Shown piece after piece: positions 1 to 11,047 of a DNA stretch of 64,000 bases (within the stretch, counting starts at the first letter, position 1; each line of letters starts with the position of its first letter). A program made the translations under genes and the position numbers. The stretch lies in the NCBI RefSeq assembly GCF_014898815.1, contig NW_026515433.1:2440501-2504500 (forward strand), given 5' to 3'. The notes below the pieces were generated by a model. It was given only the letters and a program-made list of their open reading frames with translations. It did not search any database and was not told where the DNA came from. The stretch is from Panonychus citri. Taxonomy: Eukaryota > Arthropoda > Arachnida > Trombidiformes > Tetranychidae.

Positions 1-640
1 CAAAAGCTTCTTGATATGGATAAAGAAGTTAAGTCATTTGAAGATCAACTTTTCGAGTGTGACATTAACTTCCCTCCAAGTTATCCGTTCACCGAAGATT
101 CGACAAGTTCGTCTTATATGAAAACTCGTTGTCCCGCTTGGTGTGATAGGATTCTCATGAATAACTTGGCCATGGAACTATTAAAGGTATCGACTGTTAC
201 TATTTCCTTTACCATGTTTTCCTTAAGACATTTTTACTCTGTACAATCAATGATCTTATATGAAAATTGATTTTTGTTTACACAATTGATACTAAATTTA
301 TCGTTAAGTTAATAATGTTCATTTGAATACTTGCAGAGTCAATCGGAAAATGGTGTTAAATATGAAATGATTGGTAAACATGTTCCAATGGGCGATCATA
401 AGGTGAATCTTTTTCAATAGATTCTTGCAAAAATCTGAGTAATACCAATGGAAATTAATATTCTCTCAGCCAGAAAAATATCGAAAAAGCGTCTCTATTA
501 TTAAACCCTAACCGATTTAAAATAAGATTGTTAATTATGAGACTATGTTTAGATATCTATCATTTGTTTATCTAAACGAAACTCCATTGGTACCATTTTC
601 GTTACTTTGATGTTATAAATATTTACTTACGAAGATTTTG

Positions 641-679
<39 letters not shown>

Positions 680-1490
680 TCTTTCTCTTTAGCCAATTTC
701 TCTATGGTTTAAGGTGATTTCTAGTGCAGGTAAATGGCGAAGTGGATTTGCTTTATTACCCAAACGAAAACGTGATGATCCTTTGCATGATTGTGATTAT
801 GAGACCAATAGTCATAGTGATAGATCCAAACCTCGCCTGAGAACCTTTTCCATTCCCTCTATCAGTCGACCCATCAAATCGCACCCTAAAGCACGAAGAA
901 CCGCATCAGCTGTTTCCGGCTGTAAGCCCATTTACCATAATCAAGATTGGTACACTCGAACCCAAGAATTGTTCCGTTCTTTTCGAGAGTCAACATATAA
1001 TTTAACCAAAGCTTCATCAAGTAGATTAACAAGTCACCATTCCAGCTCTTCGGAAGAATGGTATTCAGACTTACCTGTAGATCTCAACAATGCCAATAAC
1101 AATAGTTTGGAGATGAGTAAAAACACCAATAGCCAAACGAACACGGGTAAACTTGGACCAATCGATTGTGTGACTTTAGAAGCAGATTCAAAGCTAAATA
1201 ATATCGTCTCTTATTTGGAGAGACCAAAAAAACCTAAAGGTCATCATAATCTTGAGCATCGTTTAAGTGATGTAAAGGAAAGTGTTGAACTAATTGATGG
1301 TCAAGGTGAAGATGAAGATTATGAATTAAATGAAGACAATTCAATGAAAAGTAAACAATTGACTGGTGATTCTTTAAATGGATTCAAAATTAAATCATCC
1401 GAGTATAATAAGAAAACTAATGAAAGTAAATCAAAGTTTATCTACAACAAACGACGAGAATCATGTCCAAAGTATTGCTCCGTAATCTGA
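1..1490 (+). CDS. INPP5A: Type I inositol-1,4,5-trisphosphate 5-phosphatase (INPP5A-like), 3' part
   Basis: The 5' end lies outside the window. Three coding exons fit by frame and GT-AG junctions: 1-186, 337-402 and 693-1490. The first carries the 5-phosphatase motif PAWCDRIL and the second ends in MGDHK, continued by P on the third; both are catalytic-domain hallmarks of the family, which removes the 5-phosphate of InsP3/InsP4 to end calcium signalling. The match to the C-terminal end of animal INPP5A is direct. The last exon then runs about 240 residues of polar, low-complexity sequence (Ser/Asn/Lys/Glu-rich) before ending in KYCSVI. The terminal CSVI is a CaaX prenylation box, as in mammalian INPP5A, so membrane anchoring is expected. 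The long linker between catalytic fold and CaaX is unusual. The acceptor before 693 follows a long CT tract. Identity is confident; the linker has no recognised domain. Confidence 0.9.
649..676. repeat. (CT)n microsatellite in INPP5A intron
   Basis: Pure CT dinucleotide run. It forms the polypyrimidine tract just before the 3' splice site at 691-692, so length variation could affect splicing of the last exon. Confidence 0.9.
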
Positions 1491-3117
1491 GAGACTGGAA
1501 CACTGACCACAATCAAATCCTCCATCTAATCAACTCTTTTTTTTGACAATCATATTACACTCACCATAATTATTTTTGTTTAATTAGTCTAATTTTTTTA
1601 AATATTGTTCACATCTTGATTAATTTGTTCAACATCAACTTGCCTCCTGATGAAAAGTGAAAAGTATTGACCATTATACTTATATGAAAATCCTGCGAGA
1701 TTTTAACCTGAATCGGGAAACCAAATGATCGACTTGGTCTCAACTATCAACGAAAATCGACAACTTAATCAAATTATTTTGTTGATCATCTTTTAGATCA
1801 TCTTTTCGTTACAATTTAAATCTTGTTACCAAATGACCTTAATCTCGAAATGAGACTGAATCGATTTGTTGTTGCACGTTCACTCGAACCACCGTTAGAA
1901 CATTTTTACTTTTTGTTTCGTCCAATGGTTAACCCTTTTTACTTTTTATTTTTGAATCTCGTTTATTATTCACTGACCATGATTATTATCACCACCAATT
2001 GCATGTGCCTTTAAACTGACCACCAATTAAATGCTGGTAATCATCAAATAGACAATTTCAAATTCTGTTATTGGAAAACAATTGATATTTTTTGTTATAT
2101 TTTCCATAAAATTTTCATTCTCTCTCTCTCTCTCTCTCTTTTAATCAAGATAACATTGAAAGGCAATCAGGAAGAATCAGTGAAACAATTAAACAACAAC
2201 ATATCAATAACAATCACAAAGAGACCAAATTAATTAACGATCAAATCGATACCTGTTGTACCAGAACCGATGAAACCGGGACCCGTTATGTTTGCGTCAA
2301 GTGCGGGGATAAAGAAGTTCCAGTTTTTCGAGAGACAACAGTTTAATGATGATTAACTGGTGTTGATTAATAAATTCTAATATATATCAATGAAATTGTG
2401 TCAACAATAATCAACAAATAATGAAACGATCAACAAATATCATCATCGAAATGGTCACAATCATTTGAAACGAAAAAATTTATTGTCTTTCCTCGGAGAA
2501 AATGAAAAAATTAACCAAACCATTTTGTTATTCATTTCAATAAGAAGAAAAAGAAGAAAATAATTAATTAATCATCTGTATCTTCCGTACCAATTTAACT
2601 TAATCTGTCCTCTATTCCAAACCTTAATTCCCTTAATTATCATCATTATTATTACCATTGGATGTTTCATTTGTTAATTGTCTATTAGATTGTTTTGAGA
2701 AATGCTACTCGATCAAAATAATGTGAAAATAATTTCTTCATACAATCAACAACAAAAACTCATTCAAGTTAATCATCAGCAATTAAATGTCACGTTTTAA
2801 ATTAATTTCATCCTTTCTCAACAATTAGTAATCCCAATGATCACAATTAACTGAAGCTCCACTAGTGTGATTGGTGAACAACAGATGGCGCTGCTTTTTC
2901 GCGTTATGAGTTATCAGTGCTCTCTATCGGTGGGTGGGGCAGTTAGTTTTTTCTGTTGCTGTTGAATAATTGGTCTGGGTTATTGGAAGCGTTTTTTTGT
3001 TCTCAAATTAATTTTGATTAATTAATTAATTTGTGTCCTTTGTGCCTGTTGTTGGTTATATTGTAACTTTTAAAATTGACTTCGTTACTGTTTTAACTGA
3101 AATTATTAGTTGTTAAA
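1491..3117. other. Intergenic: INPP5A 3' flank and Rap1 5' flank
   Basis: Apart from the candidate exon at 2150-2346, I see AT-rich sequence only. The stretch just before 3118 (about 2860-3117) is less AT-rich and is probably the Rap1 promoter and 5' UTR. Confidence 0.6.
2150..2346 (+). other. Candidate alternative 3'-terminal exon
   Basis: An open frame runs from 2110 to a TAA at 2344-2346, preceded by a CT-rich tract and AG acceptors (2148-2149 or 2169-2170). It encodes a polar stretch, a Cys cluster (CC, then CVKC) and ends in RETTV, a class I PDZ-ligand shape. Acceptors at 2149 and 2170 leave phase 1; possible donors inside the upstream exon (after 1146, 1305 and 1365) are also phase 1, so joining to INPP5A is frame-compatible. 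No ATG-initiated gene was found to own it. It may equally be the end of an unrecognised transcript or chance. Confidence 0.35.
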
Positions 3118-3912
3118 ATGAGAGAGTACAAAATTGTTGTCCTCGGTAGTGGAGGTGTTGGCAAAAGTGCCTTAACCGTTCAGTTTGTGCAAGGAATTTT
3201 TGTTGAACGTTATGATCCAACCATTGAAGACAGTTACCGGAAACAGGTGGAAGTTGATGGTCAACAGTGTATGCTTGAGATATTGGACACCGCTGGTACA
3301 GAGCAATTTACCGCAATGAGAGATTTATATATGAAAAATGGTCAAGGGTTTGTTCTTGTTTATTCAATCACAGCTCAGTCTACATTTAATGATCTCGCTG
3401 ATTTGAAGGAGCAAATTCTCAGAGTAAAAGATGCCGAGGATGTGCCTATGATTCTGGTTGGTAACAAATGTGATTTGGAAGATGAAAGGGTCGTTGGTAA
3501 AGATCAAGGGGCAAATTTAGCTCGGAGCTTCAATAATTGTGCTTTCCTAGAATCTTCAGCAAAAGCAAAAATAAACGTAAATGAGGTAAATATTCACTTG
3601 GTTTTTCTGTTTCTTTTTTGTCTTTCTTTTCTCTCTTTTATGCTTCTTTTTTTCTTTCTTCCTATTTTTTTTCACTCTCTTGTTCATTCTTTCTCTTTCT
3701 CTCTGTGTTCACTTGTTTCTACTCCTCTTCTTTTCCTTCCTCTTTTCCATCAACATCCATATTTATGTCTCTCTCTCTCTCTCTCTTGTTTTTCTCTCTC
3801 TTTCTCTCTTTCAATCACACAGATATTCTACGATCTTGTAAGGCAAATCAATAGGAAAAATCCGGAAAAGAAACCCAAGCCATCACGAAAATTGAGATGT
3901 GTTGTTGCATAA
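3118..3912 (+). CDS. Rap1: Rap1 small GTPase
   Basis: Two exons, 3118-3585 and 3823-3912, give a 185-residue protein. Visible elements are the P-loop GSGGVGKS (10-17), effector loop YDPTIEDSY (32-40), DTAGT with the Rap-specific Thr at 61, NKCD (116-119) and SAK (147-149). The last exon restores IFYDLVRQINRK, a Rap1 signature, followed by a Lys/Arg/Pro-rich tail and CaaX box CVVA. Rap1 cycles between GDP and GTP and controls integrin/cadherin adhesion and cell polarity at membranes. The 237-nt CT-rich intron is a multiple of three and has no in-frame stop, so intron retention would stay open and insert 79 mostly hydrophobic residues; conservation shows it is an intron. The last CaaX residue is Ala, where human Rap1A has Leu. 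Confidence 0.97.
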   Translation: MREYKIVVLGSGGVGKSALTVQFVQGIFVERYDPTIEDSYRKQVEVDGQQCMLEILDTAGTEQFTAMRDLYMKNGQGFVLVYSITAQSTFNDLADLKEQILRVKDAEDVPMILVGNKCDLEDERVVGKDQGANLARSFNNCAFLESSAKAKINVNEVNIHLVFLFLFCLSFLSFMLLFFFLPIFFHSLVHSFSFSLCSLVSTPLLFLPLFHQHPYLCLSLSLSCFSLSFSLSITQIFYDLVRQINRKNPEKKPKPSRKLRCVVA

Positions 3913-6900
3913 CTATTATATTATTATTATTGCTCGTTTCCCTCCCTTCAATCTGCCACCAACACCACCACCATAACCGCAGCCACAAACAACCACCAGC
4001 ACCACCGCCACACCATCAATAACTCCTCTTCCATTTTTTTTCTATCGCTGCTTCTCTATTTCCCTCTTTCTTTATCTTTTCTCTCTCTCTCTCACCCTTT
4101 TTTTCTCATCCTCTTTCCCCTCTTTTAATCCAATTAACGCACGATAATAAAACAAAAACTGCATTTTAAATTGTATTAAAATCATGCAACACAACAAAAA
4201 ATTAACGAAACAATTGTGTTTGTGTTAATCACAGTTTATCCGCGCTGTCAAAAAGATATAATTATGGAGGCATTTCAATGATTAATCAAAATGATTCGCA
4301 GCCTTATTGAATCATCATCATCACCAAACAATTTCAATATCATCACCACTTTCATCATCTCTCCATCGTCATCATCAACCAAACAACATACAAAAAAAAC
4401 TCAAAACTCGCAAATTCAACAAACATTTTCGTTGTTTTTACCATCTCACTCTCTCGCTCTCTCTCTTCATCTTATTAGTGTTCAATTAACTCAACCACCA
4501 CAACCAATCACACACCATCCAATCAACACTTTTACCACCACCGATGATGATTTAAGCAAAGAGTTTAACAATTAGTTGAATAAATAGTTTTGATGATGAT
4601 TATTACAACAGGAAGTCTTACTTTTAATCAAGTTGATAATTTTGTTTGATTTCCTCTTTTCCTCTCATTTCCTTTGTATCCTTTTGTTTTTCTGGTTAAA
4701 CAACAACATAGACACACCAATCCACTCACTCACTCACTCACTTACTCACTAGTTAACATCCAACCTTGTTTAGTTATAAATTATTAATTGTTATGATTAA
4801 TTTCCTTTCAGACCTTAATTACTCTATTTATTCACACAGAAACCACACACACACACAACAACAACACACAGAATTACAAACAATTACAATTTCTTTCTCT
4901 ATGTTAATATACAACATCTCAAAAAACAATAATATTAATTGTGACACTAATTGTGAAAACATATTATTACAATTGAATGTTTCTAAATTTTGATTGTCAC
5001 TCTTTTTTGATTGTCCAATCAAAAATGAATATATTATACACACAATTGACTTTTATTTACCTCTTTTAATTAACTGTTCTTGTGTCCACAATTAACTGCA
5101 ATTAAAATGATTAATTTTTCTCTACTCACCAATTTAATCAATAACAATTTTGATACAAACAATTAACTGTAATTATTAAATGAATGCACTTAAATGTTGA
5201 TCAATTTGCTGGTGTTTTCATCAATGGAAAAACTTTAATTTTGTTGATCAACACACTTTATTAAACATCATCAACTAATCATCGCAAACGATGGTTAAAC
5301 AATAACATTGAATTGATTTCCAACGTAACAATCAATTTACAATCAATTATTACTCTTTATTAATCATCGCCATCAACTCTGTGATTTTTTCACAATCAAA
5401 TCTAAATTAACTCATCTGTAAATTGTGATCGGTTAAATTGTGTCTTCTCAATGATCACAATTAAATGTATTATGTTTTATGAGCCGTTGATTGTTTACTT
5501 TTATTTCAGGGTTAATAAATTGTTACAAGAGCTGAATTGCAATAACAATTAACTAATGATCAGTTAACTGAATTAAAGTTAAAATTGTCAATTGAGACAA
5601 ACTTTCTTGTTGTTGTCGCTTAAATTGTCAGCTAATTGTGATTCTCATTGATTTCTTAATTGTCTCTATTCTTTGTCTTAATTGTTACAGTCAATCTGTT
5701 AAATTGCTTCTGATTAACATAATCGACCACTGTCAGAATTTAATTGCTCATTTTAATTGTAAACAGATTGTTAATTTACTATTTAAATCCGGTTTCCACT
5801 TTTGAATCTGGTTTTCTGGTTGTAATCAAGTAATTGACTGTTCATTGAGTTAATTGTTTATGATTAGTTAACAAAATTTTTGTATCATTAACATAAATAA
5901 ACGTCACATGAGTCTGAGTAAACAGTAATGATTAAATTTGATTGTTTGCTTTGATAATCAGTTGTAACAATAATTAACTTTGATTCATTGAAATAAAAAG
6001 TTTTTCAAATTTTACTCCCAATTAAATTGATTAAAAGTTTCATTGCCAATTGTAATCAAATTAAGATGAAAATTTGATTGTGTGTGAGACTATTTCTGTC
6101 CGATCATGTTGATTAATTAATCACCAATGCTGATTAATTTGTTAATCAGCATGACAACTGATTAAGATTCCGGAAGCAAAGTATCAGATTAACAAGAAAT
6201 CAAATTTATCAAAGATTGAAAATAAAATTGTTAATGACGACAATTGATTTCTATGAACAATCAATCACATTGTCAATTAGTAAATTGTATTGGAGGATTT
6301 ACAATAAGTGAATAATTAATCACAATTTAAATAGAATCAGTATTGACCTTTGTAATTTTGATAATCTACAGATAAAGTTTAGGGATTATCTCTCTTGTTG
6401 GATTAACTTTAATCTCAATTCCGTTGGAAATTCCTATGAAAAGCGATTAGTTGATTAACTGAATTAAATTAACCAGAATCTCTGATCATCAACATTATCT
6501 TTGTATATCATCAGTTGATTGTGAAAATTTTCATTCCAAGACAAGGAAGAGATTAGTTTCCGATTGTTAATCGCTTCTTAATCATCATTGACGCATCTCA
6601 TTTGTCTAATCAATTTAATTGTCAATTTGTGATTTGCGATTGTCTGTTTTAATTTTGACCAACAATTTAAAACACTTACTCAAATTTTACCAATCAGTTG
6701 AATTTAATTGTCTACAATAAGAAACTTGATAAACAACAACAGTCAGTTAATCATCCTATCAGCAACTTGTAAACAATTAACAGTTAATTCATTCAATTTG
6801 TAAACAAGTGTCAACTTAATCATCTTCATCTTAATTGTCCAATACTTGATTGGTAAGTGTTTAATTTTGAATAATCAAATATTACAATAAGTAACAACCT

Positions 6901-6973
6901 TTGAGCAATTAAAATTTCAAAACAAATCATTGTCTCATCTTTTGTCAACACAATTAAGACCAATCCAACTGCA
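3913..6973. other. Intergenic, Rap1 3' UTR then AT-rich sequence
   Basis: The first few hundred bases are CT- and CA-rich and are probably Rap1 3' UTR. The rest is AT-rich, dense in TTAATTG/CAATTAA-type words, with no convincing coding exon on either strand. The short open frames at 4291-5043 are low complexity with no family resemblance. Confidence 0.6.
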
Positions 6974-7411
6974 ATGAATTCGTTATCAATTTTAATCATC
7001 TTAATTGTGAGTTCAATTCCACTGATTAAAACGGCCTGGGTTCCCAATGGGTCACCTTCATTGGGCCCGATTCGCATGGACAAAAAGAGCGACGGATTCC
7101 TCGAGGTTGGATGTTACGGCGATTATGATAAGGCCATGTTCGCGCGATTGGATAGACTCTGCGAAGAGTGTTATGAATTATATCGAGTTCCCGATCTATT
7201 TACTCAATGCAGGTCAGTAATTAACTAATTGTCGACTCTTAATTTAGACACTAAATTGGCCTCTTAATTTGTTCTCAGGCAAAGTTGCTTTAGAAACGAT
7301 TATTTTCCCAAATGTATTGAAGCTCTTATGGTTACCAATGAGAAGGAGAAACTTATGGAAATGGTTGACATCTTAAATCGAGGACGAATATCGTTTCATC
7401 AGACAACATAA
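6974..7411 (+). CDS. ITP: Ion transport peptide / crustacean hyperglycemic hormone family neuropeptide
   Basis: Exons 6974-7212 and 7279-7411 encode a 123-residue precursor. Residues 1-21 are a hydrophobic signal peptide. A dibasic KK at 37-38 is the likely processing site, giving a mature peptide starting SDGFLEVGCYGDYD. Six cysteines at 47, 63, 66, 79, 83 and 92 match the CHH/ITP pattern (three disulfides), and ARLDRLC, CYELYR and CF.NDYF.KC are family-typical. The intron falls just after the fourth Cys (QCR|QSC), the classical ITP splice position used for isoform switching. The C-terminus ends SFHQTT with no Gly-basic amidation signal, so the peptide looks like an ITP-L (non-amidated) form. 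These hormones are secreted by neurosecretory cells and act in ion and water balance, and in crustaceans in glucose control and moulting. Confidence 0.95.
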
Positions 7412-8541
7412 TTAAATTAATCATCGACACAATTAACAGCTAATTTAATCTCTTTCATCAGATTTCAGTACTTCTAAAGTGAGCAATTAATTCTGCTTTC
7501 AATTAATTTGCAACCTATTTTGATTTTAGGCTTTTGATTTCTTGTCTTTTCGTTTTCCATTTTAATTTACAATTGACAATCTAATTTAATGAGCAGCGAC
7601 AAACTTTTTGACGAAACTTTGTCAACTTTGCTTACGTGAGAGACCGTCAAGAGACCCTTGTATTTTAATTACGAATATACTGAAATAAAATCAATTGTGA
7701 TTGAATTTTTTTGATCATCGTGATACCAAAATAAATCAAATCTTCATTAATCAATTTTACTTTTTCCCTTTTAGTTAATTGTTTCTTTGCTCTCTCGAAC
7801 TCTCTATCAAATTAGTCGACTTATGCTCGCGAATTTCAATTGATTTATTCGAGTTTCTCATGAACGGGTACTCAGGTCGTATTTGGACTATTTGGGATTT
7901 CGGGCTGAATTTTGATATCAAAATATTGCAAAGAAATCTCGTAATTAGGGCTCGATCTTGATTCAAAAATTTCGCTCATCTTAATCATTAAGGTGTGGAT
8001 GTGGATTAATTTGCTAAATGTTTATCATTTATTATTATTATCAATAAATTTAAGTATTTTGCTTGATGATTCAAATGTTTAATCAATTGATTGTTGGTGT
8101 TTTCATGATGATTGTCAATCTGATTATTATTGTGGATTTGCCTTTGATGATGTGATTGACTTTAGTTTTTTTTTTGATTGTTGTTGTGCTTTTGATTTCG
8201 AGGCAATTGATTAATAGCGAGAGATAAAAAGTTTTAACTACAGAGATGATAATTTGTAATTAAGCTAATTGTGAAGCTTTTATAACGGGGATTGAAATGT
8301 TGTCCATGTTTTTGCTTTTCTCAATTGTTTCTTCAAGCAGAAATTAAATCCATCGAATTGTGATTTTGCCATTTAATCCACACGGCGACTTGTCAGTTAT
8401 TTCCATTGTTGAATTAATCAGCGAGAGGGAATTCGTTTATCTGTACCAATTAAATTTTCTGTAACAATCAATAACAATGAGGTAAATGTAGATATTTATC
8501 AATAGGGATGATGAAAAGATGTCGATGATTGAAAATGTTTT
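7412..8541. other. Intergenic between ITP and CAMKMT
   Basis: Convergent 3' flanks. I looked for an alternative ITP exon with the CF..C pattern and did not see one. An open frame on both strands at 7775-7966 has no recognisable product. Confidence 0.6.
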
Positions 8542-9494
8542 TCAATAGTTTGGTTTCGTTAGTATCATGAGTAAAGGATGATGGCGATCGGGTGAATATT
8601 GGTACTTGTCTCGTTCGTCCGAATACGCTGCGTGCATTGACCAAATGGTAGGGTCATAATTGTCTTTTCGTTGAACCATAAATCGTTTGGCCGCCAGATT
8701 GGCAAATTTTTCAAACGATTGATTTCGACTCGGTGCCACAATGTAACATTGACCATTCCCTTTGAGAAGGGACCAAATGGTTGACTCAAGTGATTTGTGA
8801 CAATTTTCAAGGTATAAACAATCCGAAATGAGGATAACATCAATCGTATCAATAAGATTATCATATTCGTCTTCTTGAGCCCAAGTTAATTGTCTCGCCT
8901 CAATGGAAACATCTTCAGGTAAAATCATTCGTGATCTATTGCGACTTATGATTGTATTCAAATTGTTAATACAAACTGGATTACCATCGGTCAATAGGAC
9001 TTGTGCTGGTCGGCAAGTTGATGCCAAAATGAGGCCACTTAAACCAGTTAGACCAGCGCCTAACTCGAGTACAGTTTTATCGGTGAAAAGTGATCTATTT
9101 TGAGACACCAGAAGCCTAGAATTTTCTCTGAGGGCCAAATACAAATGGCTCCAGTTGAATCAGACGAAACCAGAATCTCGGTAAAGGGTATTTTCCCTGC
9201 AGGTAAACGAACCTCGACCTTAACCTCATTGGTACCTTGACACTTTGCTTTGTACCAAACATTGGAAACTCTCGGTCCATTGGGTCCACCATTTGTTTCC
9301 TTCTCAATGATGACCAAAGTGATTAATGGATAACCATTGAATAACCTTATGGATCCATCATATGGAGCAGAGGCTTCGAGGCCTTCGTAAAAGACTCGAG
9401 CCAATATGTGCCATCGAGCTCGTGCCAAAGTCCTTCGGAGACCATTTTCTATTTGCTGTTGCCTTGTGTCCGTCGTTGGCTCAGTTTTAATCAT
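8542..9494 (-). CDS. CAMKMT: Calmodulin-lysine N-methyltransferase, frame broken by one base
   Basis: A single-exon minus-strand gene of about 317 codons (human about 323). The N-terminal frame (9494 to about 9100) holds STGAICIWPSEKIL..WCLK, matching the conserved CIWPSE segment of CAMKMT. The C-terminal frame (about 9100 to 8542) holds the SAM-binding motif LELGAGLTGLSGL, an LLTDGN acidic loop, DVILISDCLYL and the end HPLLMILTK, again CAMKMT-like. The two frames join if the A run read on the minus strand (T run at 9098-9101) is one base longer, which makes CLKNRSLFTDK continuous. CAMKMT trimethylates calmodulin at Lys115 using SAM. Both halves keep full conservation, so a consensus error is likelier than a pseudogene. 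Start chosen as the ATG at 9494; the whole family-length protein fits without introns. Confidence 0.85.
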
Positions 9495-10711
9495 CTCTGT
9501 TGGTTGATTAACCAGGTAAACAATCAGCTGGAATAGAAAATGTTAAAGGAAAAAGAGACACAGAGACACAGAGAAAGATAGACAGAGGTAGAAACTGAAT
9601 TGATTATCCAGTATTAATCTGAATCTCTTCTAGAAAGAACAGCAATTAACTTGGTTAAACGATGATAATGGCGACCAACAGTTGAATTCAATTAAAACCA
9701 GACATCAATGGTAAATGGGAACAATAACAATCAATTGGAATGTAATTATCAGAGGCAATACAATACATTACATGTATTGACATAAGACATAAGATGTTGT
9801 TGTTGTTGTTATGATTATATTATCATCCAATAAAAGGTTAAACTGAATTCAGTTGAATGGTCGATGAAATAAAATGATGGAACATTGATTCAACTATAGA
9901 AATACAAAGAAATTGCTAAATTAATAAGTAAATTAAAAGAAATAAATTAAATTGTCAGAGGATGGAAATGGAAGAGGATGGAAATGGAAAAGTGGTAAAC
10001 AGATGAGAGGAGTAAATAGATTAACAATCATGGATTAGAACCAGAAGAATATAAGTAAATTGAAACATTTCAAAGATGATTAGTTTTAAATTCAACTGTA
10101 ATTATATTGAAAGTGTTTCAATTAATCAGAGAAAATTAAACTCTTCAAATCAATAATTAGTCTTAATAAGATTTTAACTCTCATCGCACTGGTGAGGCTT
10201 AGATTAGACAAATTAGTTAATCAGAGGCGATCAAGGGCTAATTTGGTTTGATTGTCTTAGGTTCGGTCTTTTTTTCAGTAATTAGATCGTTTAATTGTGT
10301 ATCCATAAGGCAAAATGATTAACTGTCAACTCAATGTACTATCTTAGTGGTTGACATAAGCATAAGAACAGTCAGTTTTTATCAATTTTTCTGAATAAAA
10401 TCACAGCTTTTGTCCAGAGATGAGTCGGATTAACTTGATTAGTGTAAATTTAAGACAAATAATCAATTGTCGGCGAAAAAAATTCTTTAGCTAGTAAGCT
10501 AATAAGCTAATTAACTAAATCATGTGTTTAGCATTAGGACAAAAGTACAAGAACATTTGGAAAGAATTAACTAATTACTGAATGAAAGAGTATAAATTCT
10601 GAGAAAAATCCATTTCTAGGCCAGTTTTAGTCCCTCTTTTCAGTGGTGAAGTTTTCATTTAGTTTTCATCAAAATTTTTCGATCAGTTTTTTTAATTATT
10701 GCAGTTACATA
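9495..10711. other. Intergenic, CAMKMT 5' flank and transposon flank
   Basis: It contains the dispersed repeat at about 10039-10268 and otherwise AT-rich DNA with no gene. The open frame upstream of the transposase ATG (10643-10711) continues in frame but does not resemble the family. Confidence 0.55.
10039..10268 (+). repeat. Dispersed repeat, copy 1 (inverted relative to 18310-18545)
   Basis: Reads from the CAGAAGAAT region through TATTGAAAGTGTTTCAATTA and the ATCAGAGGCGATCA segment to GATTGTCTTAGG. The reverse complement of 18310-18545 shows the same order of segments with scattered mismatches and small indels. No terminal inverted repeat or target duplication is clear. It lies 450 nt upstream of a Tc3-like transposase start and could be part of that element's long terminal repeat, but this is unproven. 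Confidence 0.65.
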
Positions 10712-11047
10712 ATGCCTCGTGCTTCAGCATTAAGTGCTTATGAAAGAGGACAAATTGATGCTCTTAAGAACGAAGGACTTTCAATTCGTCAAATAGCTTC
10801 AAAAATTAATCGTTCTTCGACCGTAGTGTTCAACTATATCAAATTGGGTGCAAATTATGACTCTTCCCCTCGATCAGGTCGTCCCCCCTCGTTAGATGAT
10901 CGTGATAAAAGACGAATTCTGAGAATGGTTGCTGAGGGAAATTCATCTTGTGCTAAAATTTTAGCAGAAACACAATTCACGGTGTCATCTCGCACCGTGA
11001 ATCGTGTAATTAAGGAATCTGGACTATTCGAATGTGGTATGAAATAG
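10712..11047 (+). mobile_element. Tc3-like transposase, N-terminal DNA-binding part only
   Basis: The ATG at 10712 starts MPRASALSAYERGQIDAL, which closely follows the N-terminus of Tc3-type (Tc1/mariner) transposases. The 111-residue product has a first helix-turn-helix (about 8-45, GLSIRQIASKINRSS), a GRPPS linker resembling the AT-hook/GRPR element, and a second HTH (about 62-105, ending TVNRVIKESGL). It then stops, so the entire DDE catalytic domain is missing. The downstream 250 nt shows no DDE remnant. The open frame can be extended 23 residues upstream to 10643, but MPRASALS is the family start. A dead or deleted element is the default reading. A clean stop right after the DNA-binding region also allows a domesticated binding protein or a repressor of transposition. 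Confidence 0.8.

Noticed and set aside
1823..2014. Open frame downstream of INPP5A
   Set aside because: Low-complexity, hydrophobic, no family and no splice support; lies in the 3' flank.
4291..5043. Several short open frames after Rap1
   Set aside because: Driven by CAT/CAC/CT repeats in the 3' flank; no recognisable protein.
7775..7966. Overlapping frames on both strands
   Set aside because: Mirror-image frames with no family match or supporting splice sites.
10643..10711. In-frame N-terminal extension of the transposase
   Set aside because: The family start MPRASALS at 10712 is clear; the upstream residues look like translated AT-rich leader.
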